Assembly: GCA_907163375.1 (NCBI GenBank)
Contig: CAJQUW010006857.1
Coordinates: 124,001-188,000, forward strand
Origin: Prostheceraeus crozeri
Taxonomy: Eukaryota > Platyhelminthes > Polycladida > Euryleptidae
Reading direction: 5' to 3'
Length of the DNA: 64,000 bases
Positions 34,600 to 46,119 of the stretch are shown here, piece by piece (position 1 is the stretch's first letter; each line of letters begins with the position of its first letter). Under the pieces are notes generated by a model that saw nothing but the letters and a program-made list of their open reading frames with translations, was not told the DNA's origin and did not search any database. The position numbers were made by a program, and so were the translations under genes.

Positions 34600-37167
34600 T
34601 TAAAAAGGTTCAGTAGTTATTCCATCAGGCAAAATCTTTCTTTTATCATCAAATAGATCTAATGCTAATTTATGTTCCTCTTTTAAATACATTTTATGTT
34701 TCTTTGAATTAAGTCTATAATTACATGCTGTTTTTATTTCATTATTAAATAATACATTTTTATAATCTTGAAATGTTATTTGATTAGCCACTGATGCCTC
34801 TGAAATTAATTTTAATGTTTTATGTGTTTTAATATTATTAGTTGTATTATAACAATAACATTTAGATTTTAAAAATATAGCTTCTGTTATGAAATCTTCA
34901 TTTCCTTCTAGTTCATCTTTTACTTTACATAAATCAGAAGGATGAATGATATCTTTTATTTTATTAATTTCTTCATCAAGTGAAGAATTAAACGGTATTG
35001 TTAATTCTAAGAAAACGGAATCGGTATCTGTAAAGTGTAATTTATAATTTTTGCCATAAGCAGGTGCTAAATAATCATATATAAATTTATACATAAATAG
35101 TTTAGCTAATTCTAATATAGTGAATCCAATAAAATTAAACTTATCATGTTTTACGCTGATTCGACGCAAATGTACAGCACATAGATTATCACTAAATCTA
35201 GTAGTTCTTTTATATCTAGGTTTCCTTGCTAAATTTTGAAACCTATCTCTATCATAAACTATTTCAATATTTTGTCTATTACGCACATTTTCTAAAGTCT
35301 TACCATAAAATGCATTATTCATTAATTTGAAGAACACGTTTCCAAAATCATCTTTATTTCTTTTAGCTATTTTACGTTTTTCAATATTGAACTCTATATA
35401 ATTTCTTAACCATTGAGATTTTCTATACTCTAGTTTTCGATGTATTTTAGTGAGAATCACTCCATGTTCTAAATACCAATCTAGCATTCTTCCTTCAACA
35501 ACATACTTTCCTTTATTACCTTGTGTTAACATAAGTTTTTTTGTTGGTCTGTATTTCTTAGGAATTATAGACTTTTGATAATCTGAAAAATCTTCTATAT
35601 TGGGAATTTTGTTTTCGGGACAGAAAGGATAATATTTTGTTGCCCCTTTTATATAATCAGGATATGCTAAATCAACTTCATATATATAACCAAAATTATT
35701 TTCACCATGTGTTTTTTGATAATCAAGAATATTACACCATGACATTTCACCTGTTGGTAATTCTTGTATCATGCAAGAAGAATATAAGCTATTAAAATCA
35801 TAATATAACAAATAGTTTTCTCTCATGATTTCATTAACTGTTTCTTGACTAACTTCATTTGATATAAGTCCTTCTATATTTTGATCAAACAATTTTATAA
35901 ACTGATCGCTTTCTTCTGGAGATAAAGGTTTCATTATTCCACAATCATCAGGATTTACTTTTTTATTATAACATTTAACATATCTATTACCTAAAACTGA
36001 TGAAACTCCACCTCTAATACCAGATTCAAAAAAAAATAATTTATCATATGTATTTTCTTTATAATGTTTAAGTTTAACGGACTTTGTCCTAGAGCCATCG
36101 GCTTGAACACCAGTATGTTTTAATCCTGCTAACCATGTTAAACCTGGTGTAGAATAAACATAACATGGATCTATTCCATAATATTCTACACACTTGTCAC
36201 GAAAGTTTTCAAATAGATCAGCTAGTATTAACACATCTATCTTAAGATATTTCATTGTATAATCATACATTGTTTTACAATTTAACTCTTTCCAATTTTT
36301 TTCAGCTTCTGCATAATCTTCTCCAGATAATTGTGATTGTTGTAATGTTGATTTAAATTTATTTATTGGAGGAAGTTGTTTTTCTTCCATAATTTCATTT
36401 ATTCTATTTATATCTCCAGTTATGTACTCATACGGAAATATGCCTTTTAAAGGTTTTAAATTATATTTATTTAATATTTTACATTGTTCAGGTTTCAAAG
36501 TTTTTCCCATAACATCTAATGAATGAGGAGTAAAAAATCTAAATGCATCTAAAATTCTAATACAACCTAATTGCATTGAAAAATATTCTTCTTCTTGTTT
36601 ACATAGTACATTTATTTGTTGTTGTTGTAATTTTTCAGATGAAAATAAATCTTTCATTATTAAATGGAAATCATATTTAGAACCATTATAGAAATATAGA
36701 GGAACAAAGTTATATTTAAATTTATTAGCATTAAGATTACAAGAATTATGTGCTGCACCTCTATATAATCCATTTAGATGATCATGATCTTTTACTTTGT
36801 CGGCAGAGCCGCCGCTTCGCTTATCAAGATATCTACCTCTACCAGTTTTATAATTATTTGTAAATTCTTTTCCACAGTAAAAACATTTTATTTCATTAAC
36901 AAAATTATTTTTTCTTCATCCGTTAATGGAAGCATTGGTATATTTGTTTCAAGCAATTGTGAAAAATAATATTGTAATTCTTCTACTTTCTTTGTAAACA
37001 TTTCTGAACTATCTTCACCATAGTATTGAAAATATTCTGATTTAAATAAATTAGGATAATTTGAGTGAATGTACATTCCCCAACATAATGGTTTTTGTTC
37101 AAATAAATATTTTTCTTTACTATGCTCAGATGCACTTTTTTCAGGTGCACTTTTTTCATATTTACAA

Positions 37168-37235
37168 ACCGAAGGTTCTAGGGCTTGGCCCGTACCATTT
37201 TCAGAATCGGGCGAAGCCGTAGAACCTTCGGTTTG
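37168..37235. repeat. GC-rich palindromic repeats, pair 1
   Basis: Two facing copies: CCGAAGGTTCTAGGGCTTGG at 37169-37191 and GGCGAAGCCGTAGAACCTTC with CGGTTTG at 37209-37235. The pair itself forms an inverted repeat. On the polymerase strand it reads into a peptide with TEGSTASP. It stands out sharply from the surrounding AT-rich coding sequence. Confidence 0.8.
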
Positions 37236-38755
37236 ATTTTGTGTTATGTTAACATTATATGCTTCGAAATCACAATATATTGTAAAGGGTACTTTATTTT
37301 TGAAATACTATTTATTGTATTCTAAATAATCATCTTTAGGAAAAGTATTTTCAACTGCTTTGTTTTGTTGACAATTCTCCAAATGTCTATTCATTTCTTC
37401 TTTAGTTCTAAAGCTCGTCATACATTGGAGACAGGGAAAATTAGCATTATCTGAAGTTTTTGTAAATATAGAAACATCTTTACACAATATAAAATGACCC
37501 TGATAATATAATATATTCGCTTGTGCTGGTTGCTTTGTTTGTTTTAATTTTTCAAATTTATCTTGATATATTTCATGTGTTAAGTTGATATATCTTTGTA
37601 AATCTTTTTCAGACTGTTGATAATTTTGATTTAATATTTGTAGCTGATAAATATATTATTTATTATATTGTTCTTTATATTGTTGTTGACATTTTTTTAA
37701 ACATTCATTTAATTCTTTATTGTCTTCATTTTCTTCATTATTTTCTTCATTTAATTTTTGTATCGTTTCTATCTTATTTTGATATTTATGGTGATATTTA
37801 TGGTGATATTCTTGATTTTTGTTTGTTGTTGATAATCTGTTTTACATTTTTGTAAACTTTTATTTAAATTTTCTAAGATTTGTTGATATTCTAAAGATAA
37901 AGATGAATAATTGTAATCATAATCATGATTATAATTACGTCCTTTGTGGTTGTTATGATTAATCATTATTGGTGATAGTGTTCTAACAATTTCAAATTTT
38001 TCAGTACATATTATTTTTCCTTGATAAAAAATATTATGATGCATGTAATTTCCTCTTTTATTGTATGCTATTTCTGATTGACATAAATTTTTATTATTCA
38101 AATAAAATTTTTTTGAATCTGAGTAAAGTGGAGTAATATTATTAATAGAAACATAATTCACATTTAATTCAAAAACATTTACTTCTATTAAATTTTTATT
38201 CTTTTTATGAAACTTTATTAACCTATTATAATAATATGGAAATTCATGTAAGCCATCAGAGAGATCAAATTCCTTTATATATTCTTCTTTATTATAATGA
38301 CTTAGTCTTTCTTTGTGATATTCTGCAGGATGTAAATGTGCTATAATACTCCACAGAAAACAATAATCATCTTCATTTTTTATGTTGATTATTTGTGGTG
38401 AACTGAAAGGTAAAGGAACATAACTACCACCAGTATTATTTTTATATTTATCAATTACTATTTTCTTAGATAGTATTTTAACAAATCTCCAACCAGATTC
38501 ACGTAACTGGGCTTCAATTATACAATTTTCTAATTTAAGTATCATCGATTCAAATATGGGTTGTATATCATTTACATTATGAATTTCTTGCGAATTTGTA
38601 AAATGTCCTTGTATTATTTCTTCAGGAATTCCGTCAGGTCCATTTTTTGTATAAAGTACTTCTACATTCATATAACATTTGAAAGATTTCTTAAATATTT
38701 TGAAAAAGTTTGTTAATACATTATAAAAAGTTTCATCGGTTTCATTATGTTCAAC

Positions 38756-38846
38756 GGGCGAAGCCCTGGAACCTTCGGTTCGAACAGACTGATTAAATAA
38801 ATATTTTATATCTGTTAATGGCGAAGCCCTAGAACCTTTGGTTCGT
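38756..38846. repeat. GC-rich palindromic repeats, pair 2
   Basis: Two direct copies: GGGCGAAGCCCTGGAACCTT plus CGGTTCG (38756-38782) and GGCGAAGCCCTAGAACCTTT plus GGTTCG (38820-38846). On the polymerase strand each reads into nearly the same peptide, RTEGSRASP and RTKGSRASP. Each copy is self-complementary around GGCGAAGCC and GAACCTTCGGTTC. Confidence 0.85.
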
Positions 38847-39345
38847 TCGGCTTCATCTCTTTTTTTAATTTCGTTTAATTCATCTATTTCGTTAAATTCA
38901 TCTGTATCATTAAATAAATATCTTTCATCGGGTATGGACTCATCTTCACTATTAAAAACTTTTTTATATTCCGAATGTGAATAATCATCAAATATTTTTT
39001 TAATTTTTACATCAGTAGGCAATGTTTCTAGATAGTTTTTATAATTATTTAATTTTAATATATTTCCTTCATCAACTCGATCTACATTTTGTAAATGCAA
39101 TTTACTTTGTAAATGAGATTGATAACTTCTTTTTGGTTGCAACTTTTTTTTTCATTAAGTTACAATAAAACTTGGTATTTTCCATTTTCTTTATTTTTAA
39201 AGAAAAAATTTGTGTTTTAATTTTAGATATAAACATTCTAATATCAAGGTCTTGAGAATTATTTTATATTATTATATATTTCACGTTCTTTAGTTATTTT
39301 ATTTTCTTTGTCACATTAAGTTTTATCACATTAAGTTTTATCATA

Positions 39346-40686
39346 TTAAGTTTTATCAAACGATAATTTAAATTTATTTTCACTAACTATTGATTCTTCA
39401 TCATCATCATAAATGGATTCTTCAACATCATAAATTACACTTTTTGGTATAGGATGCCATTCCTTGATAGGATGCCATTCCCTGATAGGAATATCTAATT
39501 CCAAATTATATTTATTATTTGATAATAATATAACAGAGAAAAATATTGGTTTTTGATCTCTTTTGGAAAATTTAATAACACCTCCATAATCTGAATCATT
39601 TTTAGTTTTTATTAAAGATGATAAAATTTTAAATTGATTAGATGTAAATCCTAATTTAAATTTTGTAGACCCGACACATAGTTGTCTAACAGTATCTTCA
39701 ACTATTCCATCATTATTATTTTCAATTGTAAGAAAATGAAATTTAGATAAATTTTGATTATATGTAGTATTAATATCATGTTGAGATATAAATTTTTCTT
39801 CACTTAAATTTTTATAATTACTAATATTTTTATAATCTTTGTTACCATTCACACCTTTTTCAGAATCATCATCTATATTATCATCATCTATATTATCATC
39901 ATTATTATCATCATGATCATTATTATTATGAGATTCTTTAAAATTTTTATTATAAGATTCTTTAAAATTTTTATGATTATGATTATGTTCATTGTTAATA
40001 GTATAAGGTGTTGTCCACATATAAATTTTCTCTTGTTGAGCTAACCCATTTATGTAAGATTTTAATAAATTAATATTCAACTTTGAATATAATCCTATAT
40101 AAGTATCATCATCATATCTTTGTGGCATTTCTAATGTTTCTTTTTTATAAATTGTATCTCTATAATAAACTTGGCATAATAACTCTTCATTATGTTTTTT
40201 ACTTTCTATGTGAATGTTATATTGATTTTGTTCATCAACAAATAATCTAATTTTTTCTTTTGAAAAGGATTTTAATTTTTTAATCAATTCAGTAACATTA
40301 ATATAATTGATAATTTTAGTTTCTATCCAATCAGTATTGCTAATCGGTAAAACTGCGCGAATAAATCCATAAACATTATTATGACCAAAAATAACCATGT
40401 TTTCTTTATTCAATTCTACATATGCAACATCATTATATTTACTTACAATCTCCATAAATTTTATAAATGGATCACCTGGAAAAATACAATAATTAGTTTC
40501 AATAGAAGGTAAACCTTTAGTCTGTTCTCTAAATATTTCTGCTTGTAATTCGAATGAAAGATTTACATCTATACATGGATTATTATTATTATCAAAACAT
40601 TTATTTTCAAATCCCGTTGATCTCGTCGAATAAGAAGAACAGGATGATACGGGCGAAAATAATTTTTTTAAATTTGGATTTTCCAT
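39346..40686 (-). pseudogene. Polinton part: unrecognised gene, possible clamp-like protein
   Basis: A protein of about 446 residues, written here as a part of the fossil. It starts MENPNLKKLFSPVSSC and has two ordered regions separated by a low-complexity spacer of Asn, Asp and His (HDDNNDDNIDDDNIDDD). The first region includes FIKFMEIVSKYNDVAYVELN; the second FKLGFTSNQFKILSSLIK and PIFFSVILLSNN. The alternating beta pattern and its place beside the polymerase raise the idea of a PCNA-like sliding clamp. This is an inference from pattern only; other accessory replication proteins are equally possible. Confidence 0.4.
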
Positions 40687-40790
40687 TTTTTTATTTTATT
40701 AGAAAAAATTTTATTTTTTTATTTTTATTTGAAAAAATTTTATTTTTTTATTTTTATTAGAAAAAATTTTTATTTTTTTATTGTTAAAAA

Positions 40791-41673
40791 ATGATGTTAC
40801 CAAATGTTGGTGGAGGTGCATATATCCCGAATAATCGTGAATTAGAAATAGAGATAGAAAATTATATCATGAAAACTGGAGACGTTTTATCTGGTTCATT
40901 GCATCTTTCTATTCTTCCGCAACAAAATACAGAGTTAACAAATAAACAATATGTTGATACACAAATCAATGACTTAAAAGAAAAATATATAAACGATGTT
41001 TTGGTTCCACTGATGAAAGACTTAAAGTTGCTTAAACTTAATGACAAATCATTAAACGAAAAATTATTAAAACTTGATAAAAGGATAGAGAGCTAGAAGC
41101 AGATATAGCAAAACTTTTTAAAAAGATTTCAGAACAATCAAAAATTTTAATATTACTTTCTATAAATTTAAACTCAGCTGTCATTAAAAATAAACATCAA
41201 ATAAAAATGTTAAAAGAACAATTAGAAGATGAAAAAAAACTTCCTGAAAGAATTTAAAAAAATTAAAACAGTTACAAACTACATTCCAAAAAAGTGTTGA
41301 TGAATTGAGTTCTAAAATTACTCAACAAATGAAAAAGATGAATAGAATAATAAATGAAGTAAACTCACTTAATCAAAAAGTTGATAAAATGAAAAATCTT
41401 AAAATCAATTTAGAAAATGAACTAAAGAAAAATTTACAAGAAAACTCTAAAGAAAATAAAGAACAGTTAGATTCTGTTAAAAGACAATTAGATGTTCTTA
41501 AAATTAAGTTAAATGCTCTTAAAACGGCATTGAAGATTAATCAGCAGAAAATGCAAGTTAATAGAAAAGAAATTAAAATACATCACACGCTGCTTGACGC
41601 AATAGATAAAGTGCAACAGACAATTAATAAAGTTATCTCGAAGTTGTTGTCCATTCACAAACGTAAATCTTGA
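40791..41673 (+). pseudogene. Polinton part: coiled-coil proteins (fibre-like region)
   Basis: The first stretch starts MMLPNVGGGAYIPNNRELE and has MKTGDVLSGSLHLSILPQQ followed by TELTNKQYVDTQINDLKEK, the 'G-x-L...L-x-N-K-x-Y-V-D' pattern common at the base of phage-like tail and fibre proteins. The second stretch (41305-41673) is nearly all heptad coiled coil (INEVNSLNQKVDKMKNLKI). They might be a fibre or another elongated virion component. Confidence 0.45.
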
Positions 41674-41745
41674 TCATAAACGTAAATCTTAGCGCAAATA
41701 TTAACGTAAATATTTTTTCCCAAAAGTCAAATTTAATCCTAAAAA

Positions 41746-42054
41746 ATGCCTGTAATTTATAAACACAATCTTAAACATTTTGCTTCAAGTCAAAAAATTG
41801 CTCATGAACCATCTATGAAATCTATTTATCATTATAACAGTGTAGAAACAATTCAAAAAGAAGGGGATGGTATATTTTCTGGTATTGGAAGTATCGTTAA
41901 CTTAATTAAAAATAATAAAGATTTGATTACATCTGCTGCAAAAGGAGCAGCTGCTATAGGTAGTACAGCTAGTGCCATATCAAATGCTGTTAAGTCTCAA
42001 AACGAATTAAAACAACTAGAAACTATTCGTAAACTTAAGAATGATTCTGAATAA
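41746..42054 (+). pseudogene. Polinton part: small Gly/Ala-rich protein
   Basis: It begins MPVIYKHNLKHFASSQKIA and includes GDGIFSGIGSIVNLIKNN and AAKGAAAIGSTASAISNAV, an amphipathic, Gly/Ala-rich helix. It stands directly before the capsid gene. The composition resembles small membrane-active or minor virion proteins in this group; I cannot assign it further. Confidence 0.4.
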
Positions 42055-42249
42055 CTAAAAAATTAAAAAAAACTTTCAGAGGAAACAAAAAACAAAATTG
42101 CTAACATAGCTGTAGGGTCTGATAGTAAACATAATGAAAATAAAAATAATGAAAAAAAATTGAAAAAATAAGAGGTAATGGTCTAGCAAAATTCTAAAAT
42201 TATATTTAGTAAAATTTTTCTATTTGTGAGAAAAAACAAAAAAGTCAAA

Positions 42250-43599
42250 TTATTTTTTATAAAAATGTCTTCGCTTATCGAAAATAAATTTAGATTAGAC
42301 GTTCCTCCGTTCGTCAGTTATAATGAAAAAAAGAATGACTATAAAAGAATTGCTATGAATCCCGGATCTTCCAGTAGAGTGAATACTGGAGGTGATTTAA
42401 TTTTTGAAGTTGATAATCAGCAGAGTTATTTATATTTACCCGATTCGTTTTTACACTGTGAATATTCTTTATATAGTGATGCTAATTATACAACACCATT
42501 ACCAGATAGCGATAATATTGCATTAGAGAATAATTTCTTTCCAAGATTATTTACACAAATGCGTTTAGATGTTGCAACTCAAAATATAGAAACAATAAGT
42601 GATTCTCCAGGTGTAATTGATACAATGCTTAGATTTGTAACAATTGGTGAAAATAATAAAAAGTATGAAATCGAAGGTTGGTTTCCTGATACTAATGATG
42701 GTATAATTGTTGATGATTTATCTCACGCTGGAACAGATGCAGCAGGAATTGCGAAAGATGTAGAAAATATTGCAAAACATTTAAATAAAACAAATAATGA
42801 TGCATATAAAGAAAGACGTGAATTTAACAAAAAAAGTAAACAGACAATAAATTGGTCATTGTCTCCATTATTCGGATATTTAGATTATGACAAAATATCA
42901 TATCAATTAAAATTTAAGTTAATAATTCATCGTACAGCAAATAATGAATTAATCTTTTTTGGTAAGACTGGAAAAAAAGCATATTTAAAAATTGATAGAC
43001 TTGAATGGTGGATTAAGCATATTACTCCCAGTTTAGAGGTTGAAACAGCTATTGCAAAAAGATTAAACACAAACAAACCAATTCCAGTAAGTTTTATGAA
43101 GCGTACTGCTAGTTCAGTAACTTTTTCCGAACAAAGATTTAACTGGCATTTTACTAGAACTTCGAATACTCCAAGATATTTATTACTAACATTTCAAAGA
43201 AATAATTCTCCAAGTTTTGATAAGAACAACAATCTTTTTCATATTAATACAATTCGAAGTTTACAAGTTTCATTAAATCAAACCCGATATCCATTTGATC
43301 CATTAAGATTCGATGATACCAATAATCAATTTATGGAAGGATATGATGCTCATAGAAATCTTTGTATAGAATTTGGAGTTGAACCACAATTAACTCCTGG
43401 AGATTGGAGACATTTATATCCAATTTTCTGTTTCGATTTAAGTGCACAATCTGAAGATATTATTAAAAATGGTTGTGATGTAACAATTAATATTGAAAAG
43501 AAAGATTCCACAACTTCATTGATGGCTTATGGTTTATTGCTAGAAGATGTAAAATATTCTATTGAAGTTCTTAATGGAAAAATGTCTAGATTCATCTGA
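42250..43599 (+). pseudogene. Polinton part: double jelly-roll major capsid protein
   Basis: The protein of about 450 residues starts at the internal Met in MSSLIENKFRLDVPPFV and shows QSYLYLPDSFLHCEYSLY, FFPRLFTQMRLDVATQNIE, YEIEGWFPDTNDGIIVDD, a central INWSLSPLFGYLDYDK, then LEWWIKHITPSLEVE and a C-terminal ITINIEKKDSTTSLMAYG-type beta end. Length, order and position (between penton/ATPase and integrase blocks) fit the Polinton major capsid protein, which forms trimeric capsomers. The coding stretch here looks long and well kept compared with its neighbours. Confidence 0.8.
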
Positions 43600-43867
43600 A
43601 GTCTCTGAACAAAATTCTATAGGTTAATTAAAATTTTTGGTAACTTAAAATTTTTGATAACTTAAAATTTGTTCTTAAGTTAAAAATTTTTCATAACTAG
43701 AATAGATTAAAAATTTTCGTAACTTTTTTATTAACATTTTTATTAAAAATGACGGAAGCTAAAAGTAATAATAATAAAACTGTTGAATTAAAATTACGTA
43801 ATATTGTTGACAAAAATACCCCTAAAACTATTACGATTAATAAAAAAAGTATTACATAAGTAAACCA
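43600..43867. other. Intergenic Polinton sequence
   Basis: AT-rich, with the phrase TAACTTAAAATTT repeated three times at 43640-43690. A very short plus-strand frame begins at 43750 (MTEAKSNNNKTVELKLRN). Confidence 0.4.
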
Positions 43868-44233
43868 ATGATAGAGAATATTCAATTACAAGAAGAAAAG
43901 AATGGTGGAATTCTCCCATTAATTCCACTAATAATAGGTGGCATAGCAGCAGCAGCAGGAAGTGTTGCAGGTGGGACAGCTGGTATTGTCCAAGCAGTAA
44001 ATAAAAATAAATCAGAGAAGGCAGCATTAGAAGAACAAAAACGTCATAATAGAGAGCTAGAGAAAGTTGCTAAGGGAGAAGGAGTAGTAGATAATTTCAT
44101 TAGTAAATTAAAATTAGTTGATGAAGGAAAACGAGTTCTTAAAAATATTCTCCACAATGTTGATGATTTAATTGAAATTAAGGAAACTAAAGATGGTTCT
44201 GGAATATATCTAAGTCCTAGTATGATTCGGTAA
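43868..44233 (+). pseudogene. Polinton part: membrane-associated small protein
   Basis: About 121 residues: acidic start MIENIQLQEEKNGG, a hydrophobic Gly/Ala segment (LPLIPLIIGGIAAAAGSVAG), then a basic helical region (EEQKRHNRELEKVAKG) and a C-terminal SGIYLSPSMIR. It resembles in layout the pVI/pX-like small proteins of adenovirus-related elements, but I see no decisive motif. Confidence 0.4.
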
Positions 44234-44255
44234 AACATTTATTTTATCTTTAAAA

Positions 44256-45611
44256 ATGAATTCTACAAATTCCGAAAATTTCATTAAATTAAAAATTTCT
44301 AATTTAGATTTATTAAATTATCTATTAAACAAAAATAAAAACTCAAATTGTAAAATTTATGAAGGTAACGACATACAAAAAACTTAAGAAAACTTTCCTG
44401 GTTTTATTTGGAGTAAATATTCGAAAGAAAAACATCTTCCTGGTCATTCTTTTACCGGACCATGAACTCGATTAGATATAAGACTAGATGAAAATAATAA
44501 TCCAAAACCAGGTGAAGAACCAATAAATAGAGTAGATGCCGCAGCTTACAGGCATGATTTAGCTTACCGAAATCATGATCTAAGTTCTCGACATGTAGCT
44601 GATAAGAAAATGATTCAAGAATTAGATAGTATTCAGAATCCTTCTTTTAGAGAAAGAATTGAAAGAATGTTTGTTAAGAAAGCTTTACAAGCTAAAATAT
44701 TATTCGTTCAGGGTATTGATCCTTCATCAAATGAAACGACAGCAAAGCTGTCTGAGAGCAACGCTCGAACCTACGCGTCCGAAATTCATAAAGAATATAG
44801 AAGGCCTAAATATTTATTGAAAGTAAAAGTATTTAATAAAGATGATATTTGGAGTGCTGATCTTATTCATATGCCGAATGAAGGAGGGTCTAAGTACGCA
44901 TTGACCGTTATAGATTTATATACACGATACGCTTGGGTAAAGCCTTTAAAAAATAGAAGTGGTCTATCAGTTAAATATGCGTTTGAAGAAATCTTTCAAG
45001 AAAGTAATAGAAAGCCAAGGAAATTGTTTGTTGATAAAGGGTCGGAATTTTATAACGGAAATGTTCAGGCACTATTTGAAACAGACGAAAGTAATCGCCA
45101 AGGCTCAGTTTATTCAACTGAAAATGCAGGAAAGGCTGTAGTAATAGAAAGATTCAATCGGACGTTAAAAAATAAATTATTCAAGAAATTTACTGAGCAA
45201 AGAAATCAGAAATGGTTGCAGATATTACCAGGAATTGTAGAGCAGTACAATAATAAAGTTCATTCAGTTATTGAAGAAACCCCAAAGAATGCTTCTGACA
45301 AACCTGATTTAATACGAAAGAAAATATTCGAAAATAATTATTCGAATGAGAGTAATCCAAATTTACAGAAACGTAAGCCGAAATTTAAAATTGGTGATAG
45401 AGTTAGAATATTTAAGTATAAAAAAAAATTTGAAAAAGGCTTTGTTGGCTATTGGACTAAAGAAATATTTGAAGTTTGTAAAATAAATCAAAGTTATCCG
45501 ATTACTTACGAAATCAAAGATTTAGATGATGAAGATATCAGAGGCCGATTTTATCAAAATGAATTACAACGAAGCGAGCTTTTACCTTTAGGTGCCGCTT
45601 TAGCTAGCTAG
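44256..45611 (+). pseudogene. Polinton part: PLA2-like region joined to DDE integrase
   Basis: The first part (44430-44640) has the parvovirus-VP1-type phospholipase A2 signature: HLPGHSFTGP, then PINRVDAAAYRHDLAYRNHD with the catalytic HD pair and the Ca-loop glycines. Directly downstream is a retroviral-type integrase: WSADLIHMP (first Asp), LFVDKGSEF (second Asp), VVIERFNRTLKN (Glu), and a C-terminal KFKIGDRVRIFKYKKKFEKG, a small SH3/chromo-like module. Integrase joins Polinton ends to the target; PLA2 domains in capsid proteins open membranes. No start or spacer separates the two parts clearly, so either they are read as one protein or two genes abut closely. Confidence 0.75.
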
Positions 45612-45649
45612 CTTCGCTTGATTTTTAATTATCATTATTATTATTGGAA

Positions 45650-46119
45650 CTAACGTTTCGGGAATGAAATTCCCTTGTTTAATTCTAACATAATATCTAG
45701 AAATGGTACTCCTTCCTGTAATTTCAATAAAACATAAAGACATAATTGACCACAATAAGTAGTTCCTGGTTTTTGAATTTGAAACGTATTATAAGTTCCA
45801 TTGACAAGTAATTTTTTGACTTCATTTGTTGGAGGCAATCCATAAGAGTCAAAATAGTAATTATCTCCATTTTTATTTCTATGCCCCGCTGACCAATGTA
45901 CTCCTTTTTGATCTAACGTGTGAAGATTTGTTATGAAATTTATAGTTGGAACTTTGTTCCGGGAACTGAAGGTTCCTGTTGGCTTATTTTTAATCAATTG
46001 TAATTCGTCTCTCATCAATATGTGAAAATTCTTTATTCCCAATTCCCGATTTTCTTTAGATCAAAATTTGTAGTTGTTTACGTTCCATATAATTTTAAAA
46101 ACTCATTTATGTTGCTCAT
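45650..46119 (-). pseudogene. Polinton part: adenain-like cysteine protease
   Basis: Read on the minus strand from 46119: an N-terminal NINEFLKLYG stretch, GIKNFHILMRDELQLIK, the active His in GVHWSAGHRN, a DNYYFDSYGLPPTNEV stretch (acidic residue and the family's FDS-x-G step), and the catalytic CysGln pair in GTTYCGQLCLYVLL. This is the adenovirus-type maturation protease that cuts capsid precursors. Its 5' part is duplicated at the left end. Confidence 0.8.

Larger units (their letters stand above)
34600..39142 (-). pseudogene. Polinton part: protein-primed DNA polymerase B
   Basis: The polymerase reads on the minus strand from 39142 down. An N-terminal region of about 450 residues starts MQPKRSYQSHLQSK and has ALLTD-like extension character. 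An exonuclease domain carries FTIYCDFEAYN (Exo I, Asp and Glu) near 37270 and MKYLKIDVLILADLFENF (Exo III region). The polymerase core has YYDFNSLYSSCM (motif A), KLMNNAFYGKTLENV (motif B) and HFTDTDSVFLEL (motif C with the DTD pair). The C terminus ends near 34600. This is the pPolB that replicates Polintons with a protein primer. Several copies of a short GC-rich palindromic repeat lie within this coding block and are listed separately. Confidence 0.85.
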
